This document shows positions 1 to 11,026 of a stretch of DNA of 64,000 nt, piece after piece; position 1 is the stretch's first letter, and the number at the start of each line of letters is the position of its first letter. Below the pieces are notes generated by a model. That model had not been told where the DNA came from, did no database searches, and was given only the letters and a program-made list of their open reading frames with translations. Source of the stretch: Cryptomeria japonica (taxonomy: Eukaryota; Streptophyta; Pinopsida; Cupressales; Cupressaceae); contig NC_081406.1 of NCBI RefSeq assembly GCF_030272615.1, positions 247,313,218 to 247,377,217 of the forward strand, in the 5' to 3' direction. The translations under genes were made by a program, and so were the position numbers.

Positions 1-514
1 ATTTTATTGTTTCTCCTACCTACCCACACCTATTTCCTACCTATCCTTGTTTCTTATTGAGCCACATGTCATGTTTGTGTGCTCACATGTCCACATAGTC
101 TTGCCTATATAAGTAGGCTCATCTACATTGTTTGTATGGACAATCATTGAACATCTTGTAATGATCCAATTGATCATATTTTGTATCTTGATAGAATACA
201 GTTTATTCCTATCATAAATTTTGTCTCTTTGTTTTGAGCTTTCCATTGCCTCTAGATCTTGGCAAAATCTCACAGAACCAAAGGGAGGGGCCTCAAAATG
301 GGTCCCAAATAGAGGATCCCAGGGCGCCATGCCCTGGTCTTGCCCTATTTTGAGGTAGGATCAAGGTGCAGGTAGAGTGTAGGGTTGAATTGCAATGTAT
401 TTTTGATGTGCACGAGCATATTCAGGTCTCCAATCAAGCCGAGCGGCACAAAAACTAAGGCAAAGGCCCAAATGTAGTAAAAAATTGCAAGGGGTGCAAT
501 TTTAGGATGTTACA
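1..514 (-). repeat. Ty3/gypsy-type LTR fragment (runs off the window)
   Basis: Read on the minus strand it begins TGTAACATCC at 514, the TG terminus of an LTR, followed at once by a short inverted repeat (AAAATTGCA...TTGCAATTTT). The same terminal design opens the LTR-like stretches at 16,359, 32,015 and 47,512. A TATATA stretch near 103-112 lies about 400 bp inside the terminus, a normal U3 length. The other end is beyond position 1. The terminus lies directly against a reverse-transcriptase relic, so this LTR probably inserted into an older gypsy element. Orientation is inferred from the terminal motif and the TATA spacing. Confidence 0.6.
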
Positions 515-532
515 CATAGATTTGTTCAATTA

Positions 533-975
533 CATCTAAGTGACCTTCTCTTGTGATGAACTTCCCTTGTAGGTAATCTACATAGTTCTCCATAATTCTA
601 TGAAATAGGTCATGAATATTGTTGTCATTTATCTTTGATATGTGGCTCCAATATTATTTAGACCAAAGGGAATTACATTCCAATAATATGTTCCCCATAG
701 ACACATCAAGGATGTCTTGTGTTTATCTTCAAGTGCAATGCATATTTGATTATATCTAGAAAAACCATCCATTAAGGAAAGTATTTCATGAAAAACTACC
801 TATTGAACAATCATGTTTATGTTGGGGCAATGAGAAGTAATATTTTGGACAATCTTTGTTCAAATATCTAAAGTAAGTACATATGTGAATTCCCCCAATA
901 GGTTTATCAATATGGGCAAGATTGGACAGTCATTTTGGATAATCAATTGGTTAGATAAAGCGAACATATAACTAC
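533..975 (-). pseudogene. Decayed Ty3/gypsy reverse transcriptase relic
   Basis: Translating the minus strand in pieces from about 975 down to 533 gives recognisable gypsy RT blocks in order: a TNWLSK-like stretch, YFRYLNKDCPK, then NINMIV, LMDGFSRYNQI, LWGTYYWNVIPFGL, NNIGATYQR and finally a NYVDYL...TREGHLDV-like stretch. In intact gypsy RT these correspond to the VCVDYRDLNKACPK, MDGFSGYNQI, PFGLKNAGATYQR and YVDD regions. The blocks lie in different frames with stops between them, so it is inactive. Only about 440 bp of RT remains. RNase H and integrase, which should follow toward position 1, are replaced by the LTR fragment. Confidence 0.75.
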
Positions 976-1316
976 TTCTATAGCTCAGCCTTGATTGACA
1001 ATGCTATTTGAGAATGCATCTTGTGAATTTTCTACTTTACCAACTCTGCATCTAGAGAAATAGTCAAATGATGAACCGCCACTGATTCTAATATGCTGGA
1101 ACCTATTCTTAAATATGTCACCTTAGGTAGTGAATTCAAATATTTTGGTGTTGTGAATTAATAAGAAATAATTCAATTTGAAAAAATGGTTTAGATACAC
1201 AAGAAACATGTTTGAATTAGAATTATACAATCATGGACACAATTCTTTCCTTTGAACAAATTCACACCTACAATATTATCCAAGATATAGAAATGTGTAC
1301 TACAAAAAACATATTT
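976..1316. other. AT-rich stretch without a recognisable gene
   Basis: It may include more of the decayed gypsy pol upstream of the RT relic, but I could not align any motif with confidence. No ORF of note. Confidence 0.5.
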
Positions 1317-1333
1317 CACCATTTGGGATGTAT

Positions 1334-1461
1334 TTTTTTTTTTGATAGGTAATAGGCCGAAGTCGATAAGATGTACATATCCTACCCCCTTGTGGGGTTT
1401 GAACTTGTGACCTCTCTTTCAAGAGCACAAGTTATCCACCACTAGGCCAACTCAAGTTGTA
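1334..1461 (-). mobile_element. tRNA-derived SINE, about 128 bp
   Basis: On the minus strand this reads as a pol III-type SINE. It has an A-box-like TGGCCTAGTGG (plus 1439-1449), a B-box-like AGTTCAAACCCC (plus 1394-1405) about 34 nt downstream, then a body ending in TTCGGCCTATTACCTATC and an A-rich 3' tail (seen as a T run on the plus strand). It is flanked by a 17 bp target-site duplication, CACCATTTGGGATGTAT at 1317-1333 and CACCATTTGGGATATAT at 1462-1478, with one mismatch. That is typical of LINE-machinery insertion. No acceptor-stem pairing supports a true tRNA gene. A fragment of the same family lies at 55,626-55,672. Confidence 0.85.
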
Positions 1462-1478
1462 CACCATTTGGGATATAT

Positions 1479-3926
1479 TGTTTGAAGGCTCATGAATTAT
1501 CTAAATTTTATTAAATCGTGTGCAAATTAGGCTTAAGTGAGTATTAGAATATCATATTTATAAAAAGGTCTAAAGAAAATATAAAACAAGAAAATAGGTG
1601 AAATGAGCATTTTTCCTTCTATAATAAGTAATAAGTAATAAGTAATTTCTTGATGCAAAATGTGATTAGAAAACATTGGTCTTGTTATTGTAAGGCTTGC
1701 TCAACCATGTTTGACATGTTTATGATGGTTATATGGTTAGTGTTTCTTTAGGTTGTTGTTCCTCTTCTTAGCTCCTTTTTTAGACTACTATTCATTACAT
1801 ACTCTTTTATTTCAGCTTTGTTCAATAAAAAAAGTAACAAGTAATTAAAAACCATTGTAATGTATTTCCAAGAAATATATTATTCATAAATAATTGAACT
1901 TTATTTAATGTGTTCCAACATTCTTTAATATCTTAGATTTTTATAAAATCTACATATACAACAAATTCCTATTCCATATTTAAATTTTTATAATTAACAT
2001 AAATTAATCGAATTAATAGAAATCAAATTTTTATATTTTGAAACTTAAAATATGATAGAATTTGTACAACATATCAAATCTAGACATTTTACGATGAATG
2101 TACATCAGGAATAACTTTCAAACAAAGATGGATAACAAATACCATCCAAATTCATAATTAAAAAAAACAAAACATTATAAATATTATTCTTTTAAAGGAA
2201 GGAAAAAATATTAATATAAAGTGAAATTGTATTGCAAGAATTTGTATTTTTGTTAATAGTGCTCACGGAGTATATAGCTTTTTCTACACATTAATCATTC
2301 GACCTTTTTCAGGTATACAATATTTATTTATTTAAAGAAGAAAAGGACTAAATCAAGTGGCGACTAAGAAATTCTCTTTAATATTAGCTATACAATATTA
2401 TAGTTTTACAATATTATAGTTTTAAAGGGAAGTGGTCCATTCTTCATTTTTGGCTAGTTATCATTAGTAATGAGTACCATGTGTTTGTTATAGAGGGAAC
2501 ATAATTGTGAATTACTTTTATTTTTCCCTTTTCTTTGGAGAAAGTGAAAGATGTTTTGGACCACACATAAAAGGATACCAAGATGTTTTTGTCATGTAAA
2601 TATAATATTTTAATTTAGAAATATACTATTTACAATAAAAATATTGGTGATTTTTTAATAGTAAATGTTTTATATTATGATAAAATAAATTATGTATTTA
2701 TGTTAGTTTTTATTCTATTTTGAATTTATTTTGATATAATGTATTTTTAGATTGACTTTGGTTCATAATCTAATGTTTATCTTTATATGTTTCATATTTA
2801 TTTACATGTATTTTTATGTATTCTATCTTATCTCATCATTATAGATGACCATGCTTATATTTGAGATTTATACATAATACATGACCTAAGATGCAATCAA
2901 TATTGTCAAATAATTATTATTTGACGATGAGGACTCTCAGACATCCATTGATACCTTTGGGCCCCTCTAAGACATGAGTTGCATATAAGGGCATATGATT
3001 GTTGTTGTAAAGGGCATGACTTCAGGTTTATGGCCATGTGAAGGCGATGTGAGCCTTGTACAGTTATAGATGATCATGGTTCTTTCCCCAATATCTATAT
3101 GGTGTTGAAAGACATATTTAATAGATTATCTAAGAAGCGAAGGAGGGAAAAAAGGAGTAATTGTAGAACTTGAAAAAAGTGATATTCATTGGAAGCTCTA
3201 GGATTTCAATTTCTAGTTGTAAGTAAAAGTATGTTGCTATTAAAGTGATTTGGGTTGATCCCAAATTTATATTGAACATTTGTAACCTTTATAGATCAAA
3301 TAATTAAAGGTAGAATCAATCTTAGTTGAGTGTTCCCTTGTGTATCAAATATATTTTTGGATGTGTTGTTTAGTTGGTTAGCTAGATGATTGTAGAATCC
3401 TTGCAAAGCCTTTGTAGGCATCTTTTCGGAATAATAAAAGAAATGTATGGGTGTCCTAATAGATTACTAAGTAAACTCACTTAATATTTTCTATAGCCAA
3501 CTTTTTTTTGAATATATGTGTAGAGCCCAACTTGCATTTGAATTTTGAAAGGCATAGTCTTTTATGGTATCTTGATTAAGGTATCACCTTTGGTTTTAGT
3601 TAATGCATATTTTGTGTTAACTCAAAAACTATCTTGCCAATTTGGATAAAGGCATTAGGTTGCTATTGGCTTCACCTCTCCATCATCCCAACACACTCAA
3701 AATAAATCAATATAAACATTTTTTTTAGTTTTATCTATTCTATAGTGTTCTCATTTCCATAGTTGAATGTATATAACAACATAAGGGGTTATTATAAATC
3801 ATATTCTTAGACACTCATATGCAAAATCATTTATTTAGATAAGGTGTTTAACTTTGAGCTCCCCAAACTAGCATATAGGCATGATGTGACAACCAGAATA
3901 GGCATACACTGTGCAATGGGTATGGT
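1479..3926. other. AT-rich intergenic DNA, no gene seen
   Basis: About 2.4 kb of low-complexity AT-rich sequence with only short random ORFs. Small local repeats occur (AATAAGT units near 1622-1645, a doubled TACAATATTATAGTTT near 2390-2425). Nothing supports a gene or a recognisable element. Confidence 0.5.
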
Positions 3927-4193
3927 TTGGGTCAGGTAAGCATTGCTATGATCATATCTATTTGCAACACCTTAGGTAAACCCCCTAGTTTAGAAAAGTT
4001 AGAAGTGGAGGAGGTATTATCCACTTCAATAATTGATCTTCAATTGTCCCATCTAAATATAGATTTTGTGGATATTATTCCAAAGTTTAACACCCTTGAA
4101 ACTTGGAAGCTATCCAACCTTATAGATTTGACATCTAGAACTCATATCACAAGCAAATTGGTTCCATTACTACAAAAATTAATTATTAATTAA
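3927..4193 (+). pseudogene. Possible leucine-rich-repeat relic, 88 codons
   Basis: A short open frame whose product has irregularly spaced leucines (PSLEKLEVEEV, then LETWKLSNLIDL, then LLQKLIIN). This vaguely resembles the LRR part of plant NLR disease-resistance proteins, where phrases such as LETL.L.NLPNL and LQKL.I are common. No NB-ARC or other domain is nearby and the frame has no flanking gene structure. It may equally be a chance ORF. I list it only as a candidate relic. Confidence 0.2.
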
Positions 4194-4956
4194 GTTTTAA
4201 CTTGAAAACCTAGATTAATTAGTAATTATGGCGCAACCAAGAGTATTGATCCTTGGCTGGTACAAAATAGAAACCTTATTGATAGAAATGTGATTTCTCA
4301 TGACTTAAAGGAGTGGTGACTTTGTTAAGGATTGAATTAAGAAATCATTTGCAAGAGTAAGAGGATAGTGATGCAAAGTGATTAATGATCCAAAGGTTAA
4401 GACATTCCAACATAATTTCTTGTGATGTGAGGAGATGACACGAATAATGAAAGGCCAAGAATCTAAGTATGCCATCTTTTCCCAAGTGCACGAATAACCT
4501 CTTTGTTTGAGGTCCCGAAACCTCTTTGTTTTTCTTGTTGGACTCTCTGGTTGTTTCTTTTATGCGATGGTACTTTGACATCCAATGGACCGGAGTGAAA
4601 CCCTAGATGATCACCCTTGTCGACGCTACAAATACTCAAAATGAAGAAAAGATGGCTCATAATACACCGAAGACATTCAAATAGACAGATTATGCCCTCT
4701 CCTAAACTAATCTAATCTAAACAAATATTGAATATAAGAGATTTTTTTAAAAATAAATTATTATTATTATTTGTCACTACACATTGTTACTTTTATCCAA
4801 ACAAATATGAATTATAAATATGTTTATTTATAAGATTTGTAATGGTATAAAAGCACACATATGACAATGACCACACAATATCCTTGATCCAATATTAACT
4901 GACTAAAAAAGTGAAATTAGAGAAAAAATAGAATTGATTATTGGAGCATGGAAGCA
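4194..4956. other. Unassigned AT-rich sequence
   Basis: Short antisense ORFs here have no recognisable motifs. No repeat partner was found within the window. Confidence 0.4.
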
Positions 4957-5129
4957 TGGGTACTTTTCCTTTTCCTAAAGTTTAAACAATGAAAGTAACT
5001 CTTCCTTGATATGAGTTCTTTTACCACTATTTGTAAATTTGTTTCATCCCTTATGGGTAAATTACAATTAACATTAGAGAAATAAATAATACAAGTATTT
5101 ACAAGGTTGATGACACCTTAATCTTAACA
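4957..5129 (-). repeat. Terminal repeat of decayed element A, left copy
   Basis: Runs from TGGGTAC to CTTAACA and is clearly repeated at 15,562-15,727 (shared text includes CCTAAAG, TTTACCACT, CCCTTATGGGTAAATTACAA and ACAAGGTTGATG). Just inside it lies TTCTCCCACTTGACATA, the complement of a purine tract of the kind seen before copia 3' LTRs, which implies minus orientation. Only about 170 bp align between the copies and the flanks share no duplication, so the left copy may be truncated. Confidence 0.6.
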
Positions 5130-5255
5130 TTCTCCCACTTGACATAATACATTGTAAATTACACTCATAGGAATACAAACAATCAATTATATTAATCAAG
5201 GCTCAAGGCCTTCTTACACCTATAAGGGAAAGATGTCCCTTAGCCACACATGTAT

Positions 5256-6058
5256 TGTTAGGATTCCCATAGATACTGAGGTGGGGGGGGTGAATCAGTA
5301 TCTAACCGATGATAAGAATTTCTTTTTGTAAAACATGCAGAACATAAAATAACAGTATACCGGTATGCAAGAATTAATGCAATAAACAGAATCAGAAACA
5401 TCCACATGAAAAGAACACCATAACACAAGATGTTTAACGAGGAAAACCGGTGTGGGAAAAACCTCAGTGGGATTTGTGACCCACAATATTCACTCACTTG
5501 CCAATAAGAGAATATTACTTACAATAGGGGCCTGCACATGCAGGAAGGCCAATTGCCTAGAGCTCACTGCTCAATGAGAAGTCACACTGACTTACAATAA
5601 GGATTATACTAATCCAATGACTTGTACTTCTTTACAATAGCATCTCCAATGCCAGATTTAGTACCAGTTCTTGCTTTGTTCTTTACATGTACCCTTGACC
5701 TATAATTCGCACATTAGGTCTGCCTAATAATTTTCTTTATGCTTGCTGCATTACCTCTCTAAATGTCTACAATGATCTCCTTTATATACAAGAGTCATTT
5801 TACAATTTGCCAAGTCGGCTTACAATAATAAACAAAATATTACATATCAAAAATCTTGTCGGCCTCTATGCCGGTATACATCTTTTCTTCTGTGCTGGTG
5901 CTGGTGTAGAGTGATCTTGTTGATGTTGTGCACTGTCTTGCCTGTGTAATGCTTTGCCGGTATGATGTCTTGCCGGTGCCATAGGATTGCAAGGTTGCCA
6001 TCAATGACAAAACCTTCAATCACATACAATGTCTCATTGGAGTGTCCATATGCCAACA
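5256..6058 (-). repeat. N1 3' LTR
   Basis: Begins TGTTAGGATTCCC and ends ATGCCAACA on the plus strand. Holds a G8 run near 5282-5289 followed by TGAATCAGT, the hairpin CCTGCACATGCAGG near 5531-5544, and a minus-strand TATATAAAG near 5779-5787. Matches 11,027-11,835 along its whole length. Confidence 0.9.
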
Positions 6059-6226
6059 ATCTCCCCCTTTGGCATTGATGGCAACACTCATGAGAAATTT
6101 CAAAAAGTGTCCAAAATGTGTAGTCCAAAAATGTTTACCAAAAATATGAGGGCTCCCCCTGAGCATATGATTCCTATCTTTGAACTTTCTCATCCTACTA
6201 CTCCCCCTTTGGCATCAATGACAAAG
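6059..6226 (-). promoter_or_regulatory. N1 purine-tract region with three CCAAAGGGGGAG-like tracts
   Basis: The plus-strand ATCTCCCCCTTTGGCATTGA directly abuts the 3' LTR and is the complement of a classical polypurine tract, the primer site for plus-strand DNA synthesis. Further copies of the CTCCCCCT core occur at about 6153-6160 and 6201-6213. Element B has the same sequence at its own 3' LTR and a similar series of five. Confidence 0.7.
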
Positions 6227-6299
6227 GTTGTCAAGATGTTAGTAGAGTTTGTAGTTACATCTGTCCATATCCTCAACCCTGTAGTTGGGTAGTTATTAT

Positions 6300-9200
6300 C
6301 TAAAAAAGATCGCCCAAAATTAAGTTTATACTATCCATAAACTTTTTGCTATCTTTTATTGTTGTTTTAGTCCTCTTCATAGTACCGGTGAGATGCTGCA
6401 AATGTTTTGTTGGTGTTTTGCTTCCCTGTGCTAATGCCTCTGAGATTTCCTTCCACAGAGATGCTAGATAGTCCAATCTTGGACTCAGTTTAGATCTCAA
6501 GTGTTTTGCCTTGTTTATTATTCTTTCTTTCTCTCTCTCTTGTTTAAGCAATTCTTCCTCAAAATTTGCTAACTTCTCTTCAAAAACAGATAATGAATCT
6601 GATGAGTTGACAAAATTGTCTGCAAGCTTATTTATCTCATCCCATGTCTTGCTTATTTTCTTGTCAATACAATCAAAAAGTTTATTTTGCATGTATCTTT
6701 ATACAGATTTTTATACTCTTTCAACAAACTACATAGTTCCGGTAGAAGTGTGTCAAAGTCTCTGTTGCACTTCTTTATTTCTTCATCAAAGAATTTATGT
6801 TTCTCTTTTTCTAACATGTCCTTTACTGATTCTTCCTTTATTTTCTCAATATTTCCAGAAATGTATATACATAATGTATCCAATTGTCCTACAGAATCTT
6901 TATTATCTATATTACAATTAGGAGCAACTAACTTCAAAATTGGTATTGAATCATCTATTGCTTTATAAGCCTATGAACTGCAGTCAATTATTTTCTTAAT
7001 GGATTCAAGTAATACCTCAGTCAAATTTGTTGACTTGAATGTTGATGATGACCCAACAAACTGAGTACCGGTTGAAGTGACCATGCTTGTATTGACCTCT
7101 GGCAGGTCAGTTTGTGTTTGCATTTCTTTTAGCACTGGTTTTCCTGCTTCACTGCTTACCGGTGGCACTGTTTCCTTGTGAACCTGTTCCGGAGCTTTTA
7201 GCTCTGTTGGTTTCTCTGTATGTGCCTCAGATTCCATCTTTTTCCTTGTATCCTTTGTCGATTTGTCTGTATCTCCTATTATCAGAGGCTCTTTAGCCAT
7301 ATCTGATTTGTCAGTTGTGTCTTTATCAACTGTTATGTTGATCTTTTGGGTATCAACATTTACAGTGTATAGGACTTCAGGATTTGGATTGCTATCCTCT
7401 ACATCCATACTTTCTGCTGCCAGTTGGTCTTCAGTGGTTGTAATTTTCACAGGTGGAGGTAGGTTGTCTTTAACCTTTATGCTTGGAGGTCCACCAACTT
7501 TCCCTTTCCCTTTGTCCCTATCCTTCTGATATACTTTAATAGGCTTAGGGTTCCTGTATTCTTCTTGTTTTTCCTTTTCAACTAGGAATATGTCCCAACC
7601 ATCTTCTATTTCCTCTGTAACTTCAGTAACTCTTCTTGCCATTAGTGAAATATGCTGGTGTGCAATAGAGAATACTGTTCGGTTTGCCTGAGCAATCAAA
7701 TCATCAATTTCTTTTTGAGAGTTTACCAGATATACAACAAGTAGTTTTTCTATTTTTATTTTCTTGTCTAATTCAATCACTGCTTGCCTTCTGGCCTCAA
7801 GTCTTTTGTACAAATCAACAGGAATTTCATTGACTACTTCCATCAAAAAATTTTTGTACATGTCCATATGCAGTATTACAATATTCCTCAATTTGCCCTT
7901 TCTCATCAGCAGATAGAGTGTCATAAATTTTCTCTATGTTTTTCAGTTTTCCTTCCTCTGTGATCTCATTTAGCAATATGTCTAGAGGTGCCAAGTCAGT
8001 TTTTGTCTTTTTCTTTTTCTAGGAGTTAGCTTTTTCTTAGGTGTGACCTTTCTAACCGGAGATCTCATAGCTTGTTGCTTATGCCTTGTCCTTCTAGGTG
8101 AAGGAGTGGTTGCCGGTAAGGGATCTCTTTTCCTAACAACTCTTTTAAAATTTGCTGGCATGTCACCTTCCAAAGAAGTACCTACCGGTGATAGATGAGC
8201 TTCAAGTTGTGGGGCTGCCAACTCATCTTCTGTTATGCTAGTTTTCTTTAATACATCTTCCTTAATGGCCTTTGCTTGTCTGGATCCTTTCCTCACAAAT
8301 GCCTCTACCTTCTTTACTCTTTTTTTAGACTGTATTTGGCTTTCTATGGTCTCAGCACTACCAAATACTTCTTCCTTAGGTTCTTTGGGGGCTTCCAGAA
8401 GTGCTTTAGCATAAGTTTCAACTATGTGGTCATCTGTCTCATAGCCCATTTCGGCTACCCAGATTGTCCTTGGAATGACTGCTTCCATCCATATTTCATC
8501 TTTCTTAATAACAAAGCATATATCATCTTTGTATTTGTCTACAATTTTATGAGATAACCTTATTCTTTTCTTCATTTTTGTCTTCAATGCTTGGAAAAAG
8601 TCATGAATGTTGTTTTCCTTGTTCTCACCCATGGTATTAAACAGTTCTGTCAATTGCTTTCCTATCGGTATGTCATATCCTAGTTCTTTATATCCTATAT
8701 GGGGAACTTGTTTTGTTAGATGAAGCATTAGGCATACTAACATATTTCCAAATTTGAAAGTTCCTTTCTTATCCTTCTTTATCTTTCCAAGGTTGTCTAT
8801 CAGTTCATCTTTTAACCATTCACAGATGTCAATTTTTGCATTGCCTATTACCATATCATAAGCACTCTTAATGCATAAACTTGAAACAAAGTTAAGTCTA
8901 TTAGCATGAGTGGCTTTGTAACCTAATATCATACTTATGAATCTCACATTGATATCTTTTACATCATTAACCCTTAGAGATCTCTTATCAAATGTTGCAC
9001 CTGTTAGGTCTATGACTAATTCATTGGAAACCTTCTTGTTTTTGTCTGGCCTCTTACCGGTGGTCGGTAACCCTGTGACAGCTTTTACCGCTTCCTTGGT
9101 GATCTTATGAATTGCATCTAGCCAGAAAAATTCTCCATGAACTTTGCTTAACACTATCCTAATCACATCCTTAGGAAATTCAGGAATGCTAAGGATTTCT

Positions 9201-9328
9201 GTGAATCCTAGGGTTTCAATAACCTTGTGTTCAGCTTTAACATTGCTGGTATCATCACATATCTTAGTTTTATACATGGTTTTGATTTCCTCATCTCCTA
9301 ACTCTTCAATGTTGCAGTGGATGTACAT
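6300..9328 (-). pseudogene. N1 second ORF, about 1,000 codons, no known function
   Basis: A long minus-strand reading frame now broken into pieces: 9328-7982 (448 codons), a shifted piece about 7982-7840, then 7924-6971 (317 codons), 6937-6653 and 6692-6300. Most pieces are in one frame. Frameshifts lie near 8000, 7850 and 6690, and a stop lies at 6971. I do not recognise the protein. The N-terminal 250 residues look globular (FTEILSIPEFPKDVIRIVLS, then GEFFWLDAIHKITKEAV, then a VTGLPTTG loop). The middle is very basic (KKKLTPRKRKRQK near 8000). The next part is low-complexity with T, E and K, and the C-terminal part is predicted coiled coil (EEKLANFEEELLKQEREK). No RT, integrase, protease or zinc-finger motif is present. 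The codon structure and length argue for past selection. It could be a captured host gene or a retroelement accessory protein. Confidence 0.7.
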
Positions 9329-9797
9329 TCTAGGGTGTTCAGCATATACAACACCTTAAGGAATTTGAGAAAATGCACCTAAGGTATCATCCTTCTTTGC
9401 TATCTCGGGGACTAACTAAAATACGGGCCTAGGTCTTTTAATTACTTCCACAACAGTAGGGTTTGCTATGTATTCAATTGCAAAGGTGGATGCCATGATT
9501 AAATACCTTTTTTTGTCTTGGATGGATGATTTCTTGGAGTGTGCTTGCTTCTTGCTCGAAATGCCTTAGCTCAGAATCTTCACGCTCTCTGAAATTTTGA
9601 AATCATGGTGAAATGAAATGGAGCCAAAACCTTATTTTTATAATGTCTTTTCGCCATCTACCACATTAATTGCATGCCGGTTAAGTATTCACTTAACATT
9701 GTTTGCCGGTAATAAGTAATTTTCAACTTCTTATCTCTAACCGAGGGAATAATAGCACATGTGTCATTAGATTGCCAAACCCTCAAGGAAATTTTCT
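9329..9797 (-). other. Spacer between the two N1 frames
   Basis: About 470 bp between the gag stop and the second ORF. An in-frame extension of the second ORF upstream of its first Met may lie here, since the text on the minus strand is broken by stops near 9355 and 9415. Confidence 0.4.
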
Positions 9798-10955
9798 TCA
9801 ATTAGATGAAGAACTTCCTGCCGGTGGAGCACTGCTTTGTCCTACCGGTGAAGCATCACTCTGTCCTGCCGGTGAAGCATTTGTTGGTTCTACCGGTGGA
9901 GGAGTATTCCCAATATTTAGATCAGCTTTTCTAATCCATTGCTTTGAGAATTCTTGCTTAACCTCTTCAACTTTTTCTTTACCTTTCAAGCTAGCACTTT
10001 TGTTGTCTACCGGTGTACCTTTACTTCTACAAAATTTAGCAATATGCCCAATCTTGTTACATGCATAACAAGTTACATTATTTTTCTGAATAGCTTTCCC
10101 ATACCCTATGCCAGTTTGTGTTTTGTATTGATTAGATAAATGTCCAAATCTTCCACAAACATAACATCTCACATTCATTCTCCAGTTTTCAGAGTTATGA
10201 CCAGCTTTGTTGCATTTGGAACATTGACCGGTGGATGTATTGATATTCTAATAATTCCTAGATCTACATTCATTTTCCCTATGACCATACTTATTACAGT
10301 TAAAGCATTTTCCATTGAATTTATAAGCATTAGGTGGTCTTACCAGTTTGCCGTGATCCTGAGTATTTGTAGTACTGGAGCTTTCACCAACTTCAAAGCC
10401 AATTCCAGAAGTGTCACCTTTAGGTTTTTGATTCTTCAATAAGGTACCAAGTTCTTCTGAGCTTTTCTTGAATTTTTCTTTATGTTGATTTGCAGTTTCC
10501 AATTCCCTTTCCAAGATTTCTTTTTGTCTCATCAATTCATTTGAGTCATTCTGAGTATGCATCAGATCTGTCTTCAACATGTCATTTTCATAGCTAAGTC
10601 TTGTGTTTTCATTTGCTGCATCATTTAGTCTTCTGGTCAATTCTTCTTCATTCTTCTTCCTATCCTCAATCTCTTTGCAAAATATCATAGTCATATCCTG
10701 CATTTCATTTTTTGTTGTCATGTTCTCTTGTTTCAGCTTGCTTATCATATCATTAAGTGATTCCTTTTCATCATTCTCATTTTGCAATTTTTCACAAAGT
10801 TCTCTTCTCTTATTTCTTGCAACAGTAAGATTTTCTTGAAGTGCCTGAATGATATCCTGAGCTGCTCTTAAATCATCTTCTAATTTGATATTTTTCAACT
10901 TCTTTGCATCATAGTCTGCAAGAGCTCCTTCAAGTTGCTTCATCAGATTTTCCAT
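9798..10955 (-). pseudogene. N1 gag-like protein with four zinc knuckles, one in-frame stop
   Basis: Likely start is the ATG at 10,953-10,955, about 60 nt after the primer site. The open frame extends further upstream into the LTR, but that part is not the protein. Residues 1-200 are a long coiled coil rich in E, K, N and L (KLKQENMTTKNEMQDM, EILERELETANQHKE). A knuckle CFNCNKYGHRENEC follows (10,307-10,266), then a TAG stop at 10,250-10,248. Without leaving the frame come CSKCNKAGHNSENW, CYVCGRFGHLSNQY and CYACNKIGHIAKFC. The second and third have lost their last cysteine. The tail is a P/S/A-rich repeat (SPAGQSDASPVGQSSAPPAG). It would bind RNA and build the particle. The coiled-coil N-terminus is unlike the UBN2-type gag of elements B, E and F, so N1 is not a simple deletion of those. 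Confidence 0.8.
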
Positions 10956-10977
10956 CTTTACCAGTGTCAAGATCTTC

Positions 10978-11024
10978 CTCAAGCTGTTAGGCTTCTGAAA
11001 ATAGAGGACCAAGCTCTGATACCA
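10978..11024 (-). promoter_or_regulatory. N1 primer binding site and leader motif
   Basis: TGGTATCAGAGC (minus strand, 11,013-11,024) is complementary to the 3' end of initiator-Met tRNA and lies 2 nt inside the 5' LTR. It is followed by TTGGTCCTCT and then CAGAAGCCTAACAGCTTGAG (10,978-10,997), a block also present in elements B, E and F between primer site and gag. Confidence 0.85.
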
Positions 11025-11026
11025 AT

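Noticed and set aside
37-330. 97-codon minus-strand ORF
   Set aside because: Lies inside an LTR fragment and has no recognisable motif.
1334-1461. tRNA gene
   Set aside because: Pol III boxes are present but there is no acceptor stem or cloverleaf; A-rich tail and long target duplications show a SINE.
5258-5497. 79-codon minus-strand ORF with a hydrophobic segment (possible membrane protein)
   Set aside because: Lies wholly in an LTR and is duplicated in the other LTR; no evidence of translation.
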